The notes: generated from the sequence alone by a model not told the origin. A stretch of DNA of 25,858 nt from Planctomycetota bacterium (GCA_023417655.1 JAEZFD010000074.1:1-25858); one strand, 5' to 3'; shown: positions 9,421-18,314, numbered from the stretch's first letter. Translations and numbers: made by a program.

Positions 9421-9421
9421 C

Positions 9422-9628
9422 ATGTTAGTTCTGACCCGCAAAAAAGGCGAAACGATTCAGATCGGCGATTCAATTGTGATCAAAGTGATCTCATGCGGAC
9501 GCGGCAAAGTGAAAATCGGAGTAGAGGCTCCTGCAATGACTCGGGTCCTCCGAGGTGAGTTGCTCGAAGCCCTGGAACGAACTCAACCTGTCACTCTTTC
9601 CGCCGCCCCAGCCCGAGTCGCCCAATAA
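9422..9628 (+). CDS. csrA: Carbon storage regulator CsrA
   Basis: CsrA is a small dimeric RNA-binding protein that binds GGA motifs in mRNA leaders and alters translation or stability. The 68-residue product opens MLVLTRKKGETIQIGD, the standard beta-1/beta-2 sequence. It retains both RNA-contact Arg residues known from the family, Arg6 and Arg44 (LRGELL). The central GRGKVKIGVEAP is also typical. The last 18 residues, rich in Ala and Thr, are a short extra tail. A GGAGA ribosome-binding site lies upstream. The next gene, for a secreted protease, starts 55 bp downstream and is probably co-transcribed. No FliW or flagellar gene is nearby. Confidence 0.97.
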   Translation: MLVLTRKKGETIQIGDSIVIKVISCGRGKVKIGVEAPAMTRVLRGELLEALERTQPVTLSAAPARVAQ

Positions 9629-9683
9629 TCTCAGAACGAATCTGACTCACAGCTGAAACACACACTCAACAGGAATGACTCCT

Positions 9684-11744
9684 ATGAACGCACACATCAA
9701 CGCTCTCCGAACAACCTCCCTGCAAATCATTCTCGCCGCCGGCCTGCTGATCGCCGTCGGAATGACCAACGCCGCTGAACCTGTTCTGACGAAGCTGAAT
9801 AGTGTCACAGAACTCAAAAACACCGCGAATAACGTTGTCGAAGTTCTGCCGGCCGCTTACGAGCGAACCTTTAATAGCGAAGGCGAAATCCCACTCGCCC
9901 GCGAGGATGTTGTCCCACCCCAGACTGCGGTGTCGGGACTACCTGGCACCCTGTCGACTCCGGCTGACGAAACTCAGCTGAAGATCAGCAGCCGGGCAAC
10001 GAACTCCCAGATGCAGAGCTTTCTCGCCCGGACCAATATGCAGCAGCTGCTGACGGTGTACCGGGAAGCCTCCCAGCTGATCGACACCCGACATGTGACT
10101 CCACCAAGCTATGAAATCCGTGGACAGAATGCTGTCCAGGATGTGATCAACGCCCTGAGCAACACCGACTTCCTGCGAGTGAACAATGCCAACGTCAACC
10201 CACAGATGATGCAGAGTGTCCAGATGCAGCTGCAGCAGACCGCACAGGCTCAGCCAGCTCGTGATGTGAATCAGGCTCTGGCTCTGATGCAGACCACCGC
10301 AGAAATCGTGAATCGGGCCACTGGAATTCGCCGCGAAGCGATCGCCCTGGAGTTCCTGAACGGAACCGTGGAATCGCTGGATAAGTACTCGGCCTTCATG
10401 CCAGAAAATGGAAACGGGAAGTCGGGTGCTGTTCAGATCGAACTGCGAACAGCTGCAATGGAAGAGAACATCGTGGGCATCGGAGTGGAACTGAAGACTC
10501 ATGCTCAGGGTGTGGAAATTGTCGGAATCGTGGACAACAGCCCCGCCAGCGAACTGGGCCTGCGAGAAGGAGACCTGATTGTCGGGATCGCTCAGCAGAA
10601 CATGGCCGGAAAGACCTTGAACGATGTGGCTGACCGTCTTGCTGGACCTGCTGGATCTTCGGTGACTCTGGACATCCTGCGAAATGGACAGAAGTTCCGG
10701 GGAACTCTGGTTCGCCGCAAAGTGCATGTGAGCAGTGTGTCGGGAACAAAGATGCTGGATCAGAACGGAACTGGTTACATCCGCCTGAAGCAGTTCTCTG
10801 AGAACTCGGCCATCGACCTGGAAAAGGCCATGTTCACCCTGCACAACCAGGGAATGAAGAATCTGGTGCTGGACCTGCGAGGAAACCCAGGTGGACTGCT
10901 CGATGTGTGTGTGGTGATCTCGGATATGTTCCTCGCAAAGGGAACAATTGTCTCGACCAGAGGCCGCAATGCTTCGGACAACACTCAGGAAGTCGCAAAG
11001 TTCGCAAAGACCTGGGCAGTTCCTCTGGTGCTGCTCGTCGATGAAAACTCGGCCAGTGCCAGCGAAATCCTGGCAGCCGCCATTCAGGAAAATCAGCGGG
11101 GAATCGTGGTCGGACGGACCACCTACAAGAAGGGAACTGTTCAGACCCACTTCCCAATGAACTCTGTCTCGGCCACCTTGAAGCTGACCACTGCCAAGTT
11201 CTACAGCCCAAATGGACGCGAAATGGCCGGAGCCGGTGTGACCCCAGACGTCCCAGTGAATGTTCAGACCACCAGCTACCGCGGAACCAGTGACGACCTC
11301 GATGTGCAGACAGCTCAGAACCTGATCAGCCAGGGAGCTCCAACCCAGCTGATGGCCGGAAACTGGAATGCCGCTCAGTGGAACATGAGCCAGAACTATG
11401 GAACACCGACCTACAACACTCCGAACTTCAACAACAATCCTGCTTACAACAACGCCCCGAACTTCAACAACGTCCCTTACAACGCTCCAAACACAGCCCC
11501 GAACTACGGTGCTCCAGTCAACCCAGGCTACAACCTGACCAACACTGGAAACGGAAACTGGAATGTGAACGGCCAGCCCAACTTCAACACGAACTACGGC
11601 CAGCCAGCTCCAAACATGACCTTCCCAAGCAACTATCCTGGATACAACGCCGTCCCACGGCCAATGCGAAATCCAGGGTTCGCCCCGAACGGTTATGGAG
11701 TTCCTCAGTCCATCCAGGCTCCTGCCGGAATGAAGGACCTGTAA
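9684..11744 (+). CDS. Secreted S41-family C-terminal processing protease with PDZ domain and Asn/Pro/Tyr-rich tail
   Basis: CtpA/Tsp-type proteases cleave exported proteins near their C-termini, the PDZ domain binding the substrate tail. This 686-residue protein has a signal peptide (about residues 1-30), a helical region to about 255, a PDZ domain (about 259-347, with DNSPASELGLREGDLIVGI) and the S41 core (about 362-522). Ser458 in SASAS and Lys483 in KKGTVQ keep the 25-residue spacing of the Ser/Lys dyad, so it should be active. Residues about 555-687 form an unusual low-complexity tail rich in Asn, Pro, Tyr and Gly. The ATG at 9684 is preferred to 9675 because AGGA lies nine bases before it. 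GGA is the favoured Gly codon and CCA is common for Pro, suggesting high expression. A strong terminator follows. Confidence 0.9.
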   Translation: MNAHINALRTTSLQIILAAGLLIAVGMTNAAEPVLTKLNSVTELKNTANNVVEVLPAAYERTFNSEGEIPLAREDVVPPQTAVSGLPGTLSTPADETQLKISSRATNSQMQSFLARTNMQQLLTVYREASQLIDTRHVTPPSYEIRGQNAVQDVINALSNTDFLRVNNANVNPQMMQSVQMQLQQTAQAQPARDVNQALALMQTTAEIVNRATGIRREAIALEFLNGTVESLDKYSAFMPENGNGKSGAVQIELRTAAMEENIVGIGVELKTHAQGVEIVGIVDNSPASELGLREGDLIVGIAQQNMAGKTLNDVADRLAGPAGSSVTLDILRNGQKFRGTLVRRKVHVSSVSGTKMLDQNGTGYIRLKQFSENSAIDLEKAMFTLHNQGMKNLVLDLRGNPGGLLDVCVVISDMFLAKGTIVSTRGRNASDNTQEVAKFAKTWAVPLVLLVDENSASASEILAAAIQENQRGIVVGRTTYKKGTVQTHFPMNSVSATLKLTTAKFYSPNGREMAGAGVTPDVPVNVQTTSYRGTSDDLDVQTAQNLISQGAPTQLMAGNWNAAQWNMSQNYGTPTYNTPNFNNNPAYNNAPNFNNVPYNAPNTAPNYGAPVNPGYNLTNTGNGNWNVNGQPNFNTNYGQPAPNMTFPSNYPGYNAVPRPMRNPGFAPNGYGVPQSIQAPAGMKDL

Positions 11745-11777
11745 GCTCAGAGTGATTCAATAATCGAAACCTTCGCG

Positions 11778-11818
11778 ACCGCCCTTGCCTTCAGTGCAAG
11801 GGCGGTTTTGTTTGTTGA
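11778..11818 (+). terminator. Rho-independent terminator after the S41 protease gene
   Basis: A perfect 11-bp stem (11778-11788 with 11796-11806) with a 7-base loop is followed by TTTTGTTTGTT. The other strand lacks a T tract, so it acts on the csrA-protease transcript only. Confidence 0.92.
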
Positions 11819-11860
11819 TAGCGAGATGTAGGAAACACTGAATACAGAACCCCGAAGCGG

Positions 11861-12529
11861 TTACTTGTATTTGTCGAGCTTCGTCTCCGGGCCGTCGGCG
11901 ACGACTTGCTGGGCTTTGGTAAAACTCTCAATCAGGCACTTATACTCAGGGCACAAGTGTTCTGAAAGAATCTCACCCAGCTTCGAACCTTCAGGACGGT
12001 TCCATGTCCGGAACAGTTCTCCAATAATCGCGAACGTGTCGATTGGAATCGCTCCCGCCTGAGCGACGCGGGCGATCGTGATGTCGGTCGCCATCTTGCT
12101 CCAGTTGCCGGAAGCATCGACGACACAGTACGCCTTGTACCCGGCCTGAATCGCGCTGATTGCAGGAAATGCCATGCAGACGCTGGTCAGAGTCCCGGCG
12201 ATGACCACGGTCTTCCGCCCGGTCTTCTCGATTGCTTCGACGAATGGCGGGTTGTCCCAGGCGTTAATCTGTCCAGTACGTGGAACATACTGCGCATGCG
12301 GGGCGTACTTGTGAACTTCTGGAATGAGCGGGCCATTCGGGCCGTCGGGGACAGAAGCAGTCGTAATCACCGGGATATTCAGGACCGACGCGGACTTCGC
12401 CAAAGCGATGACGTAATTACGCAGGTCATTGATCGGGAGATCTTTGACGACGTTGAACAACCCGCTCTGATGATCAATCAGCAGCAGAACGGTATCGTCA
12501 GGGTCAATCATTCCGTTCGTGGCAGCCAT
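11861..12529 (-). CDS. YcaC-like cysteine hydrolase of the isochorismatase superfamily
   Basis: The 222-residue protein aligns throughout with E. coli YcaC, a member of the isochorismatase-like cysteine hydrolases with unknown physiological substrate. Seen are the catalytic Asp in LLLIDHQSGLF, the family block GPNGPLIPE, INAWDNPPFVEAI, and the nucleophile Cys in TLTSVCMAFPA. CVVDASGNW near the end is also shared with YcaC. No signal peptide, so cytosolic. The ATG at 12529 is chosen over the open extension to 12580 because GGAG lies seven bases upstream and it fits the family N-terminus. It is a single gene, convergent with the protease gene and divergent from the exonuclease unit. Substrate cannot be inferred. 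Confidence 0.92.
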   Translation of the reverse strand: MAATNGMIDPDDTVLLLIDHQSGLFNVVKDLPINDLRNYVIALAKSASVLNIPVITTASVPDGPNGPLIPEVHKYAPHAQYVPRTGQINAWDNPPFVEAIEKTGRKTVVIAGTLTSVCMAFPAISAIQAGYKAYCVVDASGNWSKMATDITIARVAQAGAIPIDTFAIIGELFRTWNRPEGSKLGEILSEHLCPEYKCLIESFTKAQQVVADGPETKLDKYK

Positions 12530-13043
12530 CTTCAATCTCCTTTTACCCGCGTTGAGTGTGCAGAGTTCGCAGGCCGTCAAAGATCAACAGACAACGCGCG
12601 AACCCATTCGTGCCCAGTATTGAAGTTCTCGCTCACATTACAAGTCGGGCAACTTGGATCACGCCGCCCGAACAACACACGATCATTCTCGGTTCGCTGA
12701 ATGCGAGCAAAAGAACTGAGTTCCATACCTTCCTCGACTCAAACACCGGCTCACGGGCCCTGACGATCCCCAATGCAATCGTCCGCACTTGCGGCCATCT
12801 GGGACTTAACCTCGTGAATCAAGCTATACGAGTTCCGCGTCCGGGGAAATCTCTCGTAGAGGAAATCGGGAAAACACACCTGACATAATCTCCAAGGTCC
12901 GCCAGGCGACAGATGGCGACATATCATGGCGTTAAAATCGCTGTACCACCCACATTCCTCTGGCATTGAGCGCCGAGCTGATTGACAGAAGTGGTCCGTG
13001 AAATTGAAATAGCTCTCACTTACTAAATCAAGCGGGGCCAACA
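12530..13043. other. Divergent intergenic region upstream of the exonuclease unit
   Basis: Short frames exist on both strands, but none has family resemblance, a good ribosome-binding site or protein-like composition. A sigma-70-like promoter for the plus-strand unit lies near its right end (12982-13010). The ycaC-like promoter must also be here but is unclear. Confidence 0.5.
12982..13010 (+). promoter_or_regulatory. Candidate sigma-70 promoter for the 13044-14758 unit
   Basis: A perfect TTGACA (12982-12987) is followed after exactly 17 bases by TGAAAT (13005-13010), which matches TATAAT at four of six positions. It sits 33 bases before the first start codon. Confidence 0.45.
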
Positions 13044-13562
13044 ATGACCAAGACATTTGATCAACTACGACTGGAACTTTCAGAAGATCAACTCCTCGAC
13101 CACAAACAGACGTCTCCCAGTAAAGCGTACCGTTCGTTCTTTGTATTGGAGCCGATTACACACAAAGGTGTCACTCGGGTCTCCGTCACTGCCCGCGATG
13201 AGAAAATGAATTTGCTCTGGGGATCTATGATCTGCGAGGGACACCTGCCTGCGAGTGACCCCACCCCCGTCGCACTTTACTCAGCAATGCGGTCCCTCAT
13301 TCGACAGCACCTGCAGGATCCTAAACCCCGCCATGAGACGACGGCTGACCCATACGTCGCCATTGAACATTGCTGTAAAGAGATCGAGAAGCTCTTAAGT
13401 TCCGCCAAACTCAACACACTCGGCATAAAGAAACGTAGTGACAAGACGAATGACCGCGCGGCCGTTATTGCAGACTCGCTCTGGGATGCCCTCCGACTTC
13501 TCTCGCAGACCATTCGAGTCTCTGGAATTGTTGGGAGTAGAACTGAAGAGGTGGCGGAATGA
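13044..13562 (+). CDS. Hypothetical protein coupled to the exonuclease-BRCT gene
   Basis: I do not recognise this 172-residue protein. It has no signal peptide or membrane segment and is charged and mostly helical in its second half (SLIRQHLQDPKPR, EHCCKEIEKLLSS, DSLWDALRLLSQTIRV). The middle looks like beta strands (THKGVTRVSVTARDEK, NLLWGSMICEG). Its TGA stop overlaps the ATG of the exonuclease gene as ATGA, so the two are translationally coupled and probably function together. It may be a regulatory or substrate-binding partner, but nothing in the sequence proves this. The ribosome-binding site is a weak GGGG nine or so bases before the start. A promoter-like sequence lies upstream. Confidence 0.75.
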   Translation: MTKTFDQLRLELSEDQLLDHKQTSPSKAYRSFFVLEPITHKGVTRVSVTARDEKMNLLWGSMICEGHLPASDPTPVALYSAMRSLIRQHLQDPKPRHETTADPYVAIEHCCKEIEKLLSSAKLNTLGIKKRSDKTNDRAAVIADSLWDALRLLSQTIRVSGIVGSRTEEVAE

Positions 13563-14758
13563 GATTCACCGCCTTCGACTTCGAAACGTGCAATGGACAT
13601 AACCTCTCAGCTATCGAACTGGGAGTCGCGGTGTATCAGTTTCGGCGGAACTGGAGACTCGTTGAATCACGAAGCTGGCGATTTCATCCCATCAAAGACG
13701 AATTCTGGCCCAAGTGGACCCAGATACATGGCATTCGCCTAGATCAAGTGGCAGGACTCCCGGGGATCATCGACCGCTGGGAAGAAATAGAGCCTTACTT
13801 CCGCAACACTCTCCTCGTGGCCCACAACGCTCCGTTTGACGTGAGAATCCTGTGTGCGCATTTGGATCACGGGAAGATCCAACGACCGGCTTCAGTCGCT
13901 CAATGCACAATGAGGCTCGGGACGCAGTACCTTCAAGGCTGCAATGGAGGTCGCCTTTCCGACTATTGCCAGTTTCTGCGAATTCCGTTGGATCACCACA
14001 ATGCGACTTCGGACGCCGTCGCCGCAGGGAAGATATTCGCCCACATGCATGAGTGTTTTGGAAGCCATTCCAGATGGAATTCGAACTTGATCTATTTGTC
14101 TGAGTGGTCATCGAACCGTACCTCGCCAGCTGAGATATCTCCCGAAATCCCTGCAATCGAAACTCCGGCCGACGGTGTGGCCCTGAGCAACATTGAGACT
14201 TCTGCTCGAAGTGCGTGTTCCCCTGAAGACCTCAGCGATAAAGCAATGCTTTGCTTTCAGATTCTGAATGCTTGCCAGTCTCCGATCCTTTCAGAATGGG
14301 CTGTGGCTCTCACAGGCGACATGTCGATCGAGCGCGGCGATTTCGTCCCGCTCATAAGACGACTCGGCGCGAGGTGCGGCGCCGATGGGACGTTCTATGG
14401 ATCAGCAAGAAATCCACAGGGACCTACCAACACCCTTATTCTCAGCACCGCAGAAATGTCGGAAGTGGCTGCCGGAAAGTCGCCGACGCGAAAGTTGAAA
14501 GACGCTGTTTCTGCCCGGGCCAAGGGAAGGCAACTGCTGATCCTGTCCGAGGATCATTTTTACGATGAAGTGATCAATTGGTACGAGACATCTATCCCTT
14601 CCAGCTCACCCATGACGATTAAGAGCTTCCACGCTGAGAAACCGTTCATTATGGGCGAAGGAACTCCGCTCCCTGCCTCCATAGTTGAGTTCGAGAGGTC
14701 GATGCCCAAGCCGAAAAATAAGTGGTGGAGCGACTTAAACGACGGGCTTGAGTGCTGA
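13559..14758 (+). CDS. DnaQ-like 3'-5' exonuclease with C-terminal BRCT-like domain
   Basis: The N-terminal 170 residues are a DEDDh exonuclease. Asp7 and Glu9 lie in FDFET, Asp94 in HNAPFD, and His147/Asp152 in HNATSD, so all five metal and catalytic residues are present. Such enzymes remove 3' nucleotides from DNA or RNA. After a variable linker (about 170-240), residues about 245-340 resemble a BRCT domain. LTGDMSIERGDFVPLIRRLGARCG matches its opening, NTLILS its central strand, and KLKDAVSARAKGRQLLILSEDHFYDEV its ending. BRCT domains bind phosphoproteins or DNA ends, as in NAD-dependent ligase. The gene overlaps the upstream unknown gene by ATGA and has GAGG seven bases before the start. 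It is not the replicative epsilon subunit by context. A role in repair or in an accessory function is inference. Confidence 0.85.
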   Translation: MRFTAFDFETCNGHNLSAIELGVAVYQFRRNWRLVESRSWRFHPIKDEFWPKWTQIHGIRLDQVAGLPGIIDRWEEIEPYFRNTLLVAHNAPFDVRILCAHLDHGKIQRPASVAQCTMRLGTQYLQGCNGGRLSDYCQFLRIPLDHHNATSDAVAAGKIFAHMHECFGSHSRWNSNLIYLSEWSSNRTSPAEISPEIPAIETPADGVALSNIETSARSACSPEDLSDKAMLCFQILNACQSPILSEWAVALTGDMSIERGDFVPLIRRLGARCGADGTFYGSARNPQGPTNTLILSTAEMSEVAAGKSPTRKLKDAVSARAKGRQLLILSEDHFYDEVINWYETSIPSSSPMTIKSFHAEKPFIMGEGTPLPASIVEFERSMPKPKNKWWSDLNDGLEC

Positions 14759-14890
14759 ATCCCCATCCCCTCCTCTGAAATGTCTGCTTTACAACCTCGA
14801 AGCTCGCCGAGTCTTCTCATGGGAACTCGCGTCGTCGACCTAGCAGTGGGCACCGGAAAGCTGGTCCGCGAGTTGTTCAACTGCAAACAA

Positions 14891-14934
14891 TAAAAAAACT
14901 CCCGCATCGGGGTGAGAAGGCCCGGGGCGGGAGT
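14891..14934 (-). terminator. Rho-independent terminator after bamA
   Basis: Read on the minus strand, an 8-bp stem (14927-14934 with 14898-14905) encloses a G+C-rich loop and is followed by seven T residues. It lies about 110 bases after the bamA stop codon. The 286-base gap it sits in holds nothing else I can name. Confidence 0.85.
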
Positions 14935-15044
14935 GTGGGGAATGAGTGGTCGTTAGACCTTGAGGTGCCGATTCACATCGCGCGAGATTGAGTGTTTCAT
15001 CCGTCGATACGCGTGGACTCAGGCGAGAGAGAGTGCAAGCTGCA

Positions 15045-18000
15045 TTACCGGGTGAAGCCGACGTAGAAGCTGAACATACGCTCGCGGTCGGTGGCTTCCT
15101 TCATGATCGGGAAGCCGAAGTCGAACGCCAGTGGAGCAGGTCCCATTGCTGGGATGATGACTCGCAGACCGGCACCGACTGACAGACGGAAGTGTTCCAG
15201 GCTGACGTCAGGTTCCACCGTACCGAAGTCGGTGAAGACCACGGCTCGCAGGTTGTCGTTGGCGGTGATGGGAATCATGTACTCGGCGGAACCGAGTGCC
15301 ATGAAGTCACCCCCGACCTTATATCCGTTCTGCACAGGTGACACTCCGCGGAAATAGAACCCGCGGAATGAGGAGTAACCCCCTGCGTAGTACTTCTCGA
15401 AGATCGGCGTATCGTTTCCGGTGAAGCCCAACTGACCGGAGAGAGACAGGATGTGCTTGCCGAAGCCGTCCGGCCGTTCATAGACGGTGAAAAACTGGCT
15501 GGCAGCGAGGTCTGCTCGTGGGTAGTTGAATTCTCCGAATCCCTGTTCGTAAGTTGCACTGACAAAGTTTCCGCGAGTCGGCATGAAGGCGTTATCGCGT
15601 GCATCGTAGGTCAGTGTCACTGAACCAGTCGAAAGGAAGTTATCCCCCTTCGTGCTGGCCAGAACCGGAGGAGCCCCAAGCGGAATGTTCCGCATTTCGA
15701 CGTTTTCCAGACGCAGAGCGGTCGACACCGACCAGTACCGGTCGAGTACGTAACCGATGCTGATCCGACCGCCAAGACGATCTTCGGTCCAGGATTCGAA
15801 GAAGCGATTGTAATAGAACCCGTTCACACCGAGGCTGAAATCGCTTCGCATGAAGTAAGGGTTGGTCCAGCTGACCATATACCGGCTGACTTCACTTCCC
15901 GGGACCGCTTCCAGTCGAAAGCTTTGTCCTGCCCCACGCCAGGCTTGTCCGTTCAGAACATCGGTCCAGCTGGTGGGCGGACGGAACAGGTCGAAGTTAT
16001 CTTCCTGCAGCACGATCGAGCCGACGACCCCGGCATCGCTGTTCACCCCGACCCCGAACATCAGTCGTCCGGTGCGGCCTTCGGTGACATCGATATTCAC
16101 ATCCACGAACCCCGGAGGAGGAGCGCTGAATGCATCGCCGAACGGATCGCCCTGTGGGGAGTCCCCTTCGAAATAGTTCTGCGGAACAGGAAGTCCGTAT
16201 TGGTCGATACTCTGAGGACGAACCACATTCCCCTGCGGACCGAAGAAGACCGTCCCTTCAGGTGCCGGAGCATACTGCTGGGGAGGCGCCATCATCGGGC
16301 TCGATTGTCCGCGGAAGATGATTCCCGGTTCAACGAATGGGCTCGACTCTGACGGTGGTGCTTCTGCCGAGACGGTTGTCGAACGTGTTTCAGTTCCGGC
16401 CCCTGCGAGGAAAACACTTCCCGGGAGTGTGGAATCAACCGGCGGCTTCGCAACGCTGCGACGGCGATTCGGCGGCGGCAATGCGGAGACCGTCGTCGGA
16501 GGCGGCGTAGCAGAAGGGACTTCGCCCGGTACCGGCGAGACAGGTGTCATCGCATCGGCTGGCGGGAAGAGATCCAGTTCGGATCCCCCGAAGAAGAAAC
16601 GTTCCATCCCGTCATCTGTCCACAGGTCACCGGTTTCCCAGAATGACTCGGTGGGCGTCGTGGATTCTTCAACATGGCTCTGTCCGCGGACTGTTGTCTG
16701 CGGCCAGTATTCAGTGCCTGCTGTCGGCTTAATGTCGAATGACGGTGGATCTTCACGATCCCAGAGTCCACTCCCATTCACGCGTGCCTGTGCCATCCGC
16801 AAATCGGAGCTTCGGGCAAGGTGACCTGACTTCAGGAACCGGTTGACCTGCTGTCGTACCACTTCTTCCTGAGAGTGGGGGTAATCGCCACGAATGTGAA
16901 TGTTGATCATCCCGATGTAACGGGGAACGTCTTCATCAATGGAATAGACCAGGTCAACAACCGGCTCTTCCCCTTCGCGGAAACGCGGAGTCGGAATTAC
17001 CTTCGCGAACAGTCGACCTTGTGAGTCGTACTGATCGGTCATGAAGTTGACATCTTCTTTCAGGAAGCGCTCATTGAAGTAGTCGCCGTTCTTCAGCTTC
17101 AAGCTCGACAGAAGCTTCTCACGACCGATGACTTCGTTTCCGACAACCTCGATTCCCTTAACGCGGTAGCGAGGGCCTTCCTGGACCGCGAAGTTCACGG
17201 TGACCTTGGATTTGTCTTCGCTGAATGAAACATCGGAAGTGACGTCGACATCGAAGTAGCCCAGGCCCATGTAATACTGCTTGAGCGCCAACTCATCGTT
17301 GCGGATGACTTCAGGGTCATAGTCCCCCTGAATAATCCACAACTTGACAGTTTTGGAGCTGATCTTCGTCTTGAGAATCGAGGCACTGATGTCGGAGTTA
17401 CCGTTGACCTTGATGCTCCAGATCTTCGGCTTCGGTCCTTCGACAATGTCCATGATGACTTCTCGGTCACTGGGAGAGTCCCCTTTGACCAGAGTCACTT
17501 CCGCGAAACGATAACCTTTGTCGTGATACAGCTGGCGAATGCGGTAGACGGACTCGCGGTTTGCGGCGACGTCATAGGCATGACCAGGGCGCAGCCCAGT
17601 ATGAGCTTCGAGTTCGCCGACTTTGATCTTCTTGTTGCCGCGGAACTTGACGCTCTCCAGAATCGGCTTTTCGACGACTTTGAAGACCAGAATCGGACCT
17701 TCATCCGTTTCCCGGTAAGTCGGGTTTACCGAGTAGAACCAGCGAGTGTTCAACAGTTGCGTGACGTCCTGCTGGACCATGCGGGGATTCGCAAGGCGAC
17801 CGGGACGACATGAGACATGACGCAGAATTGCGTCAGTGCGGATCGTGTCATTGCCTTCGACAACGACGTCACTCAGCGGAGTCTCGAGCAACTTCTCAAC
17901 GGAGAAATTCACCTGCTTGATGCCGGTATTTTTGCTCGGATCGATGCTCTTCAGAGGGGTCTCTGGTGCAGCAACACTTGAGCCGGAACGCGGCTGAATC

Positions 18001-18314
18001 GACTCTAAAGGTGCCGGGCGAACAGCTGGGGCCGGTCGTCGCGTTTCTGGAACCGCTTCTTCAGCAGAGACTTGTTGAATTTGAACCTGTTTGACGGCCG
18101 GAGGCGTCGAAGGTTGAGACCACTCAGAAGAGACGGGACCTGAACTGGATTCCGCACTGGCAGACGGTGCAGCCGCACCGGGGAACGGCCGTTGCGCCCA
18201 GCAGATGTCGGCAGCGCTCACACTCCAGACGAGCAGGCTGCTACCAATGATGGCAGTCCAGCCTCGCGTCCGCGAGCGGCGTTCTCGACGAGTGTCCGAA
18301 CCGACACCTGGCAT
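15045..18314 (-). CDS. bamA: Outer membrane protein assembly factor BamA (Omp85) with long inserted linker
   Basis: BamA inserts beta-barrel proteins into the outer membrane. The 1089-residue precursor has a signal peptide (about 1-41) and a Pro/Ser-rich stretch to about 145. Five POTRA domains follow to about 515 (for example VVVEGNDTIRTDAIL, SVKFRGNKKIKVGE, GIEVVGNEVIGREKLL). A C-terminal 16-strand-type barrel domain of about 335 residues contains the Omp85 signature SSFRGF. Between residues about 525 and 735 lies a Pro/Ser/Thr-rich insert that separates the first part of POTRA5 from its last strand (DVNIDVTEGRTGRLMFG). E. coli BamA has 810 residues. The protein ends FYVGFTR, Arg rather than the usual aromatic residue. 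It is alone, without skp or lpxD nearby; the sigma-factor gene lies upstream on the same strand. Confidence 0.93.
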   Translation of the reverse strand: MPGVGSDTRRERRSRTRGWTAIIGSSLLVWSVSAADICWAQRPFPGAAAPSASAESSSGPVSSEWSQPSTPPAVKQVQIQQVSAEEAVPETRRPAPAVRPAPLESIQPRSGSSVAAPETPLKSIDPSKNTGIKQVNFSVEKLLETPLSDVVVEGNDTIRTDAILRHVSCRPGRLANPRMVQQDVTQLLNTRWFYSVNPTYRETDEGPILVFKVVEKPILESVKFRGNKKIKVGELEAHTGLRPGHAYDVAANRESVYRIRQLYHDKGYRFAEVTLVKGDSPSDREVIMDIVEGPKPKIWSIKVNGNSDISASILKTKISSKTVKLWIIQGDYDPEVIRNDELALKQYYMGLGYFDVDVTSDVSFSEDKSKVTVNFAVQEGPRYRVKGIEVVGNEVIGREKLLSSLKLKNGDYFNERFLKEDVNFMTDQYDSQGRLFAKVIPTPRFREGEEPVVDLVYSIDEDVPRYIGMINIHIRGDYPHSQEEVVRQQVNRFLKSGHLARSSDLRMAQARVNGSGLWDREDPPSFDIKPTAGTEYWPQTTVRGQSHVEESTTPTESFWETGDLWTDDGMERFFFGGSELDLFPPADAMTPVSPVPGEVPSATPPPTTVSALPPPNRRRSVAKPPVDSTLPGSVFLAGAGTETRSTTVSAEAPPSESSPFVEPGIIFRGQSSPMMAPPQQYAPAPEGTVFFGPQGNVVRPQSIDQYGLPVPQNYFEGDSPQGDPFGDAFSAPPPGFVDVNIDVTEGRTGRLMFGVGVNSDAGVVGSIVLQEDNFDLFRPPTSWTDVLNGQAWRGAGQSFRLEAVPGSEVSRYMVSWTNPYFMRSDFSLGVNGFYYNRFFESWTEDRLGGRISIGYVLDRYWSVSTALRLENVEMRNIPLGAPPVLASTKGDNFLSTGSVTLTYDARDNAFMPTRGNFVSATYEQGFGEFNYPRADLAASQFFTVYERPDGFGKHILSLSGQLGFTGNDTPIFEKYYAGGYSSFRGFYFRGVSPVQNGYKVGGDFMALGSAEYMIPITANDNLRAVVFTDFGTVEPDVSLEHFRLSVGAGLRVIIPAMGPAPLAFDFGFPIMKEATDRERMFSFYVGFTR

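Larger units (their letters stand above)
8988..9421. other. Divergent intergenic region between ispF and csrA
   Basis: No gene is seen. The csrA-proximal part is A-rich on the plus strand and contains a sigma-54-like promoter (9309-9324). GGA triplets occur in the csrA leader just before the start codon. The ispF promoter should also lie here but is not recognisable. Confidence 0.6.

Noticed and set aside
9939..11150. 403-codon minus-strand frame inside the protease gene
   Set aside because: It is an antisense shadow of a strongly codon-biased gene; its composition is rich in His, Ser and Gln and matches no family.
12556..13056. Short frames on both strands between the ycaC-like gene and the exonuclease unit
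   Set aside because: Low-quality composition, no ribosome-binding sites, and overlap with the promoter-like sequence.
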